Source: Pseudomonadota bacterium (GTDB taxonomy: Bacteria > Myxococcota_A > Polyangia > Polyangiales > Polyangiaceae). From it: a stretch of DNA of 6,636 bases. The notes below the pieces were generated by a model. The model had not been told where the DNA came from. It made no database searches and saw nothing but the letters and a program-made list of their open reading frames with translations. The stretch spans positions 1 through 6,636 of the forward strand of contig JAEXCN010000524.1 in assembly GCA_023402175.1 (NCBI GenBank), read 5' to 3'. Shown here one piece after another: positions 6,410 to 6,636 of the stretch. The number at the start of each line of letters is the position of its first letter. Position 1 is the first letter of the stretch. The position numbers were made by a program, and so were the translations under genes.

Positions 6410-6636
6410 CGGTCCTCCATGGAAGAGAGAAGCGAACGAATGCGGGCGTCGTATGGACTGCTCGGGTTTGCCGCGACATAGTCGCGAGCAAGCGAGCGAG
6501 CGCCGCTTCGATCACCGGCCGCGAATGCAGCCTCGATCCGCATCACCTTCGCTTCGAGGGCGAACTGCCCTGCGGGAAACTCTCGGTCGTGTCGGTCGAT
6601 CGCTGCGAGGCATGCACGAACATCGCCGTTCGTCAG
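6406..6636 (-). CDS. C-terminal part of a TPR-like helical protein (partial, 5' end outside window)
   Basis: This frame is open from the right edge to a TGA at 6408-6406 and gives 76 residues. It is rich in Ala, Arg, Leu and Glu and shows paired amphipathic helices: a first unit ending in DREFPAGQFALEA (about residues 17-29), then helices around AAFAAGDRSGARSLARDY (36-53) and the turn ANPSSPYDARIRSLL (56-70). A helix, a 'FP.g.fa.EA' turn, 'G....A..lA..yla..P.SP...R' is the usual look of TPR-like C-termini encoded next to envelope genes in myxobacteria. The stop overlaps the start of the cysteine-rich lipoprotein gene by four bases, and its last codons (ATG GAG GAC CGA) contain that gene's ribosome binding site. 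The missing N-terminus prevents a functional call; it may be a YbgF/BamD-like scaffold or part of an anti-sigma type protein. That there is a gene here is well supported; the TPR label is inference. Confidence 0.8.
   Translation of the reverse strand: MTNGDVRACLAAIDRHDREFPAGQFALEAKVMRIEAAFAAGDRSGARSLARDYVAANPSSPYDARIRSLLSSMEDR
6414..6418 (-). promoter_or_regulatory. Ribosome binding site of the cysteine-rich lipoprotein gene
   Basis: GGAGG on the minus strand lies 4 bases before the ATG at 6409-6407, inside the last codons of the upstream TPR-like gene. The spacing is a little short but the match is strong. It supports the 6409 start. Confidence 0.7.

Overview
The window is entirely coding, all on the minus strand. 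It holds six consecutive genes read from right to left; the first and last run off the window edges. Strong G/C preference at third codon positions, very short inter-gene junctions and the protein families seen (CGxCG cysteine-rich lipoproteins, DVWxxG and RCC1 propellers, an IgGFc-binding-type protein) suggest a myxobacterium, most likely of the Polyangia/Sorangiineae side. That assignment is by resemblance; no marker gene is present.

Layout in transcription order: (A) 6636-6406, the C-terminal end of a TPR-like helical protein; (B) 6409-5309, a lipoprotein with 49 cysteines and six CGxCGxxC repeats; (C) 5312-4125 and (D) 4128-2866, two related lipoproteins with DVWxxG-type beta-propeller repeats; (E) 2869-1517, an RCC1-repeat lipoprotein with about seven blades; (F) 1520 to the left edge, the first 506 codons of an IgGFc-binding-family lipoprotein. 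The two edge genes, A and F, are open frames that lack one end inside the window, so a start-to-stop ORF search would miss them.

Every one of the five junctions is the same 4-base ATGA overlap, in which the start codon of the downstream gene shares bases with the stop codon of the upstream gene. Each is preceded by a purine-rich ribosome binding site inside the upstream gene. The locus is therefore almost certainly one transcript with coupled translation. No promoter, terminator, RNA gene, repeat array or mobile element is seen, and no stretch over 300 bases lacks a gene.

The five complete or nearly complete N-termini share one plan: signal peptide ending in a cysteine, low-complexity Asp/Ala/Pro/Ser/Glu linker containing a DAxxP motif, a closely spaced cysteine pair (CX4-5C), then a different binding-type domain. 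The simplest reading is a co-produced set of envelope or cell-surface lipoproteins that present different recognition scaffolds. The ligand or process is not shown by the sequence.
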